This document shows, one piece after another, positions 16,001 to 17,527 of a DNA stretch of 17,527 nucleotides. This DNA comes from UBA7398 sp963978235 (GTDB taxonomy: Bacteria; Actinomycetota; Actinomycetes; Nanopelagicales; Nanopelagicaceae): NCBI GenBank assembly GCA_963978235.1, contig CAXBQM010000019.1:1-17527 (forward strand), written 5' to 3'. Every line of letters starts with the position of its first letter. Position 1 is the stretch's first letter. The notes below the pieces were generated by a model. It saw nothing but the letters and a program-made list of their open reading frames with translations, had not been told where the DNA came from and ran no database searches. The position numbers and the translations under genes were made by a program.

Positions 16001-16548
16001 TACTCCGTGCAGCAACTGATCGTTCGATAAGCACCATTACTGATGAATCAGTTGCACATGACCAAATCGTGACCATTGCTGGGTTAATCACCACTATTCA
16101 ACGGAAAGTTACGAAGCAAGGCGCGTCGTGGGCGATTGTGACCATTGAAGATTTAGAAGGGTCGATTGATGTTCGATTCTTCTCAAATACCTATTCCCAA
16201 ACAGCAATGAACCTGGTTGAAGATCGAATAGTTGTCGTGCGAGGCCGAGTGGATAAACGAGAGGAAGTTGCACAAATATCTGCGCTAGAACTGACTCTGC
16301 CAGATATCAAACAAAGTCCAACGGGACCACTCATTATCAAATTAGATACCAATCGCTGTACGCCTCCGATTGTTGATCGAATGAAAGAAGTCCTCCGATC
16401 ACATCCGGGTTCCCGAGAAGTGCATCTGCAATTAGTTGGCGATGCAAAGAGCACAACGCTTAAACTCGATGAGGGGTTGAAAGTGACTGCATCGCCAAGT
16501 TTGAGCGCTGATTTAAAGTCCATCCTTGGCCCAGACTGTTTAGTTTAG
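13027..16548 (+). CDS. dnaE: DNA polymerase III alpha subunit (DnaE1 type)
   Basis: This is the replicative polymerase, 1173 residues. The N-terminal PHP domain keeps all metal-ligand positions expected for an active proofreading exonuclease as in mycobacterial DnaE1: His16 and His18 (HVH), Asp25, His50 (TDHGN), Glu75 (GIEAY), His107, Cys157 (TGCPGGE), and Asp and His of TNDLHY. The palm carries catalytic Asp419 and Asp421 (PDIDLDF) and Asp581 (KMDFLGLRNL). GPGRGSAAGSLVSY and RQWGVHAAGVIL are fingers/palm blocks. An internal clamp-binding motif QFDLF lies at 940-944, and an OB domain starts near 1015 (VTIAGLITTIQRKV). The start is GTG without a Shine-Dalgarno. It follows rluD by 18 bases, as in the conserved lspA-rluD-dnaE order. 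Confidence 0.98.
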   Translation: MSGKRSSASENFVHLHVHTEYSMLDGAARLKDLSAEVARQEMPAIAMTDHGNVFGAFDFYKQMKKAGVKPIIGIEAYIAPENRFEKKRVKWAEGGEDDVSGGGAYTHMTLLAYNNIGLANLYRLSSLASLEGFYYKPRMDRELLAQYSEGLIATTGCPGGEIQTRIRMGAYEEARNAAGEFREIFGANNFYIELMDHNLEIERRAKEDLLRLSKDLGLPLVATNDLHYTFAEDATAHEALLCIQSGSTLADPKRFKFENGEFYLKSAAQMRALFSELPQACDNTLLIAERCEVSLRENENLLPKFTVPDGETEVSWLIKKSEAGLRDRCGENPEPKYVERLAYELDVMSKMGFAGYFLVVADLVAYARSQNIWVGPGRGSAAGSLVSYSLGITGLDPIKHGLLFERFLNPERISMPDIDLDFDERRRGDMIRYATEKYGEDRVAQIITYGTIKSKQAIKDSTRVLGYPYAAGDKLTKALPPSVMGKDISLAGVFDIEDERFSEASEFRTLYETDPDSKRIVDTARGIEGLKRQWGVHAAGVILSKEPLIDVIPIHRREADGAVITQFDMGACEATGLLKMDFLGLRNLSVIDDCLRNIRINSGTSVDLYAIPLDDKKTFQLVGKGETLGVFQLDGAPMRALLRSMAPDSFEDISAVLALYRPGPMGVNSHNEYADRKNKRKKVEPIHPELSEPLHEILGDTYGLIVYQEQVMAIAQKVAGFSLGRADLLRKAMGKKNKEILDKEYVNFEAGMKKNGYSEIAISKLWETLIPFSDYAFNRAHTAGYGLVSYWTAYLKANFPTEYMAALLTSVRDDKDKSAQYLNECRRMGIKVLPPDVNESFADYTPIQNDIRFGLAAIRNVGENVVASIAKNRDQKGRYTSFLDFLAKVDVVVCNKKTIESLIKAGAFDSLGHTRKGLMAIYLEAIDSVMETKRAESIGQFDLFGSIETAETQGISVEIPKEEWEKSLLLTYEREMLGLYVSDHPLLGVEHVLRAATDRSISTITDESVAHDQIVTIAGLITTIQRKVTKQGASWAIVTIEDLEGSIDVRFFSNTYSQTAMNLVEDRIVVVRGRVDKREEVAQISALELTLPDIKQSPTGPLIIKLDTNRCTPPIVDRMKEVLRSHPGSREVHLQLVGDAKSTTLKLDEGLKVTASPSLSADLKSILGPDCLV

Positions 16549-16550
16549 AA
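16545..16550 (+). promoter_or_regulatory. Candidate -10 box overlapping the dnaE stop
   Basis: TAGAAT spans the dnaE stop codon and ends seven bases before the GTG at 16558, with no Shine-Dalgarno. It fits the leaderless pattern seen before sepF, the DksA-like gene and dnaE. If real, it drives the short ORF and the membrane protein gene after it. Confidence 0.4.
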
Positions 16551-16557
16551 TCGGGAA

Positions 16558-16809
16558 GTGGTTGAAACTTCCTCGCTTTTGCGCAGACTAGATTTTCGCG
16601 AGCTCAATTCCGAATATGCAGAGCGGCTACCACGCGCTTCCATAGATATAAAGAGCGCGCTTTCCATCTCAAAACGAGAAGTTCGCTTTGAACGTAGACC
16701 AAAAAATAGATGGCAGGCGCTTACTGAGAATATTGATCCAACAGTTAACTCACATTCATCATCGAACGATGTTTCGCAAGGCAAGAAAGAGGAAGAGAAG
16801 AATGGTTAA
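16558..16809 (+). pseudogene. Short ORF with a HisD-like N-terminus, possible hisD remnant
   Basis: The 83-codon frame starts LLRRLDFRELNSEYAERL and continues PRASIDIKSAL. This resembles, from memory, the N-terminus of actinobacterial histidinol dehydrogenase (LxRxDLRG, then LPRxxxDVExxL). From about residue 40 the similarity stops; no NAD or zinc site follows, and full HisD is over 400 residues. The rest is polar and ends GKKEEEKNG. In streptomycetes a his operon beginning with hisD lies downstream of dnaE, so a leftover after deletion is plausible. Against pure decay, the frame is open and its end overlaps the next start by eight bases with that gene's Shine-Dalgarno inside it, so it may still be translated as a coupling leader. 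It could instead be an unrelated small protein. Confidence 0.45.
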
Positions 16810-17281
16810 GTCACGAGAACGTCTTCACGTTATTCATGAAAAATTTCAACCATGGTTGACGCTACTTGCTCGGTTAATTCTTGGCGGTGTGATTTTGGCG
16901 GCGGGTTTATTGAAAGTAACTCACCCAGCAAAGTCAGCGATGGCGGTGCGCGCTTACGAAGTGCTGCCGATTCCGATCGCAAACTTTTTGGGATACGCCT
17001 TGCCATGGGTTGAAGTTGGAATTGCACTTCTCTTAATTATTGGAGTTGCTGTGAAACCGGGTGCATGGGCAGGTGGATTTCTCATGGTGCTCTTTATCAT
17101 CGCTATTTCACAAGCCTGGGCACGCGGATTAACAATTGATTGTGGCTGCTTTGGCGGTGGTGGACAGGTTGCACAAGGTGAGACGAAATACCTCGAAGAG
17201 ATTTTGCGCGATACCGGATTAACGCTACTTGCGCTCTATCTTGTGAAATTCCCGAGAGGCAGATTCGCCCTCGATCGATGA
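16802..17281 (+). CDS. MauE/DoxX-like membrane protein
   Basis: The 159-residue product has about four membrane helices (near 17-36, 58-80, 85-105 and 138-152). A DCGCFGGGG motif (Cys114 and Cys116) lies after the third helix. The helix pattern, the GLLKVTHPAKSAMAVRAYEVLP segment and CGCFG are characteristic of MauE-type DoxX-superfamily proteins, which often sit beside thioredoxin or DsbA-like genes and are thought to pass redox equivalents across the membrane. The ATG has GGAAGAG (16791-16797) just upstream, inside the preceding short ORF. A frame extension back to 16688 exists but lacks family similarity. The next gene, a membrane-anchored protein, fits as redox partner. The substrate is unknown. 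Confidence 0.85.
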   Translation: MVKSRERLHVIHEKFQPWLTLLARLILGGVILAAGLLKVTHPAKSAMAVRAYEVLPIPIANFLGYALPWVEVGIALLLIIGVAVKPGAWAGGFLMVLFIIAISQAWARGLTIDCGCFGGGGQVAQGETKYLEEILRDTGLTLLALYLVKFPRGRFALDR

Positions 17282-17315
17282 AGCACCAACCGAGAGTGGT
17301 GTGGGTATGCTTTGA

Positions 17316-17327
17316 CGAAAATTTTCG
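17316..17327. promoter_or_regulatory. 12-bp perfect palindrome in a 100-base gap
   Basis: CGAAAATTTTCG is perfectly self-complementary. It lies between the MauE-like gene and the next start, shortly after TATGCT (17306-17311), a possible -10 box. It could be an operator. It does not match the actinobacterial LexA box and no U-tract follows, so a terminator is unlikely. Confidence 0.3.
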
Positions 17328-17340
17328 ACGAGATGTCAGG

Positions 17341-17368
17341 TAGACCGAAAGAAGTAGACCGAAAGAAG
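17341..17368 (+). repeat. Perfect 14-bp tandem duplication
   Basis: TAGACCGAAAGAAG occurs twice back to back (17341-17354 and 17355-17368), just before the GGAG ribosome binding site (17371-17374) of the last gene. It lies in the untranslated leader and most likely arose by slippage. Confidence 0.85.
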
Positions 17369-17384
17369 ATGGAGTATCCACGTG

Positions 17385-17527
17385 ATGGCTGCAAAACCAA
17401 GTAAATCCTCTGGCCAGAAAGATAACTTCACGAGAAATCTCGTTATTGGAATGGTCGCGCTGGTTGTCGCCGTCGGAGTAATTTTTAGTGTCACTGGAAA
17501 TCAAACAAAGGTGTCGAGCAAAACTCC
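17385..17527 (+). CDS. Membrane-anchored protein, probably DsbA/thioredoxin-like (3'-truncated)
   Basis: Only the first 47 residues are in the window. They show a basic, polar start (AAKPSKSSGQKDNFTRN), one hydrophobic helix (LVIGMVALVVAVGVIFSV), and a polar stretch that would be outside the cell. No catalytic domain is visible. A thioredoxin-fold oxidoreductase (DsbA family) is inferred from this anchor design and from the MauE-like gene upstream. GGAG at 17371-17374 serves either this ATG or the GTG directly before it (17382). Without the remaining sequence the function stays a guess. Confidence 0.5.
   Translation, partial: MAAKPSKSSGQKDNFTRNLVIGMVALVVAVGVIFSVTGNQTKVSSKT

Noticed and set aside
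16688..16801. Upstream extension of the MauE-like protein
   Set aside because: The Shine-Dalgarno GGAAGAG directly precedes ATG 16802, and the 38 extra residues look like out-of-frame translation.

Overview
The window is a contiguous piece of bacterial chromosome carrying the distal half of the division and cell wall (dcw) cluster, followed by translation, lipoprotein-processing and replication genes. The order ftsW-murG-murC-ftsQ-ftsZ-pgeF-yggS-sepF-yggT, then ileS, a DksA-like gene, lspA, rluD and dnaE, is the actinobacterial arrangement. SepF, the FtsZ sequence, a translational ileS T-box and TANNNT -10 boxes placed directly before start codons also point to Actinomycetota. Base composition looks low for that phylum (mid-forties % GC by eye), intergenic gaps are tiny and many genes overlap. 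This suggests a streamlined lineage such as the freshwater Nanopelagicales (acI); the placement is inference.

Layout. 1-3878 (+): 3' part of ftsW, then murG, murC and ftsQ, almost gapless. 3879-4027: a 149-base leader with two good promoter candidates and a small inverted repeat before ftsZ. 4028-7277 (+): ftsZ, pgeF, yggS, sepF and yggT, i.e. Z-ring formation and anchoring plus small accessory proteins. 7274-10435 (-): ileS, convergent with yggT, their stop codons overlapping. 10436-10724: a divergent control region with the ileS T-box leader on the minus strand and the promoter of a DksA/TraR-type gene on the plus strand. 10725-13008 (+): DksA-like gene, lspA and rluD, overlapping. 13027-16548 (+): dnaE. 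16549-17527 (+): a short ORF whose N-terminus resembles histidinol dehydrogenase (possible hisD remnant), a MauE/DoxX membrane protein, and the start of a membrane-anchored protein, probably a thioredoxin/DsbA-type partner, cut by the window end.

How the genes fit together. MurG and MurC supply peptidoglycan precursors, FtsW and FtsQ belong to the septal divisome, FtsZ forms the ring and SepF tethers it to the membrane. IleS is apparently feedback-controlled by uncharged tRNA-Ile. LspA processes lipoproteins, RluD modifies rRNA and DnaE replicates the chromosome.

I found no wholly new system. The points most worth a second look are an Asp-to-Asn change at a catalytic position of LspA, the possible hisD remnant after dnaE, the inverted ileS with no divIVA at the expected place, a histone-H1-like tail on the DksA-type protein, and a recurring leaderless-promoter pattern. 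No tRNA, rRNA, CRISPR array, insertion sequence or convincing intrinsic terminator was seen.
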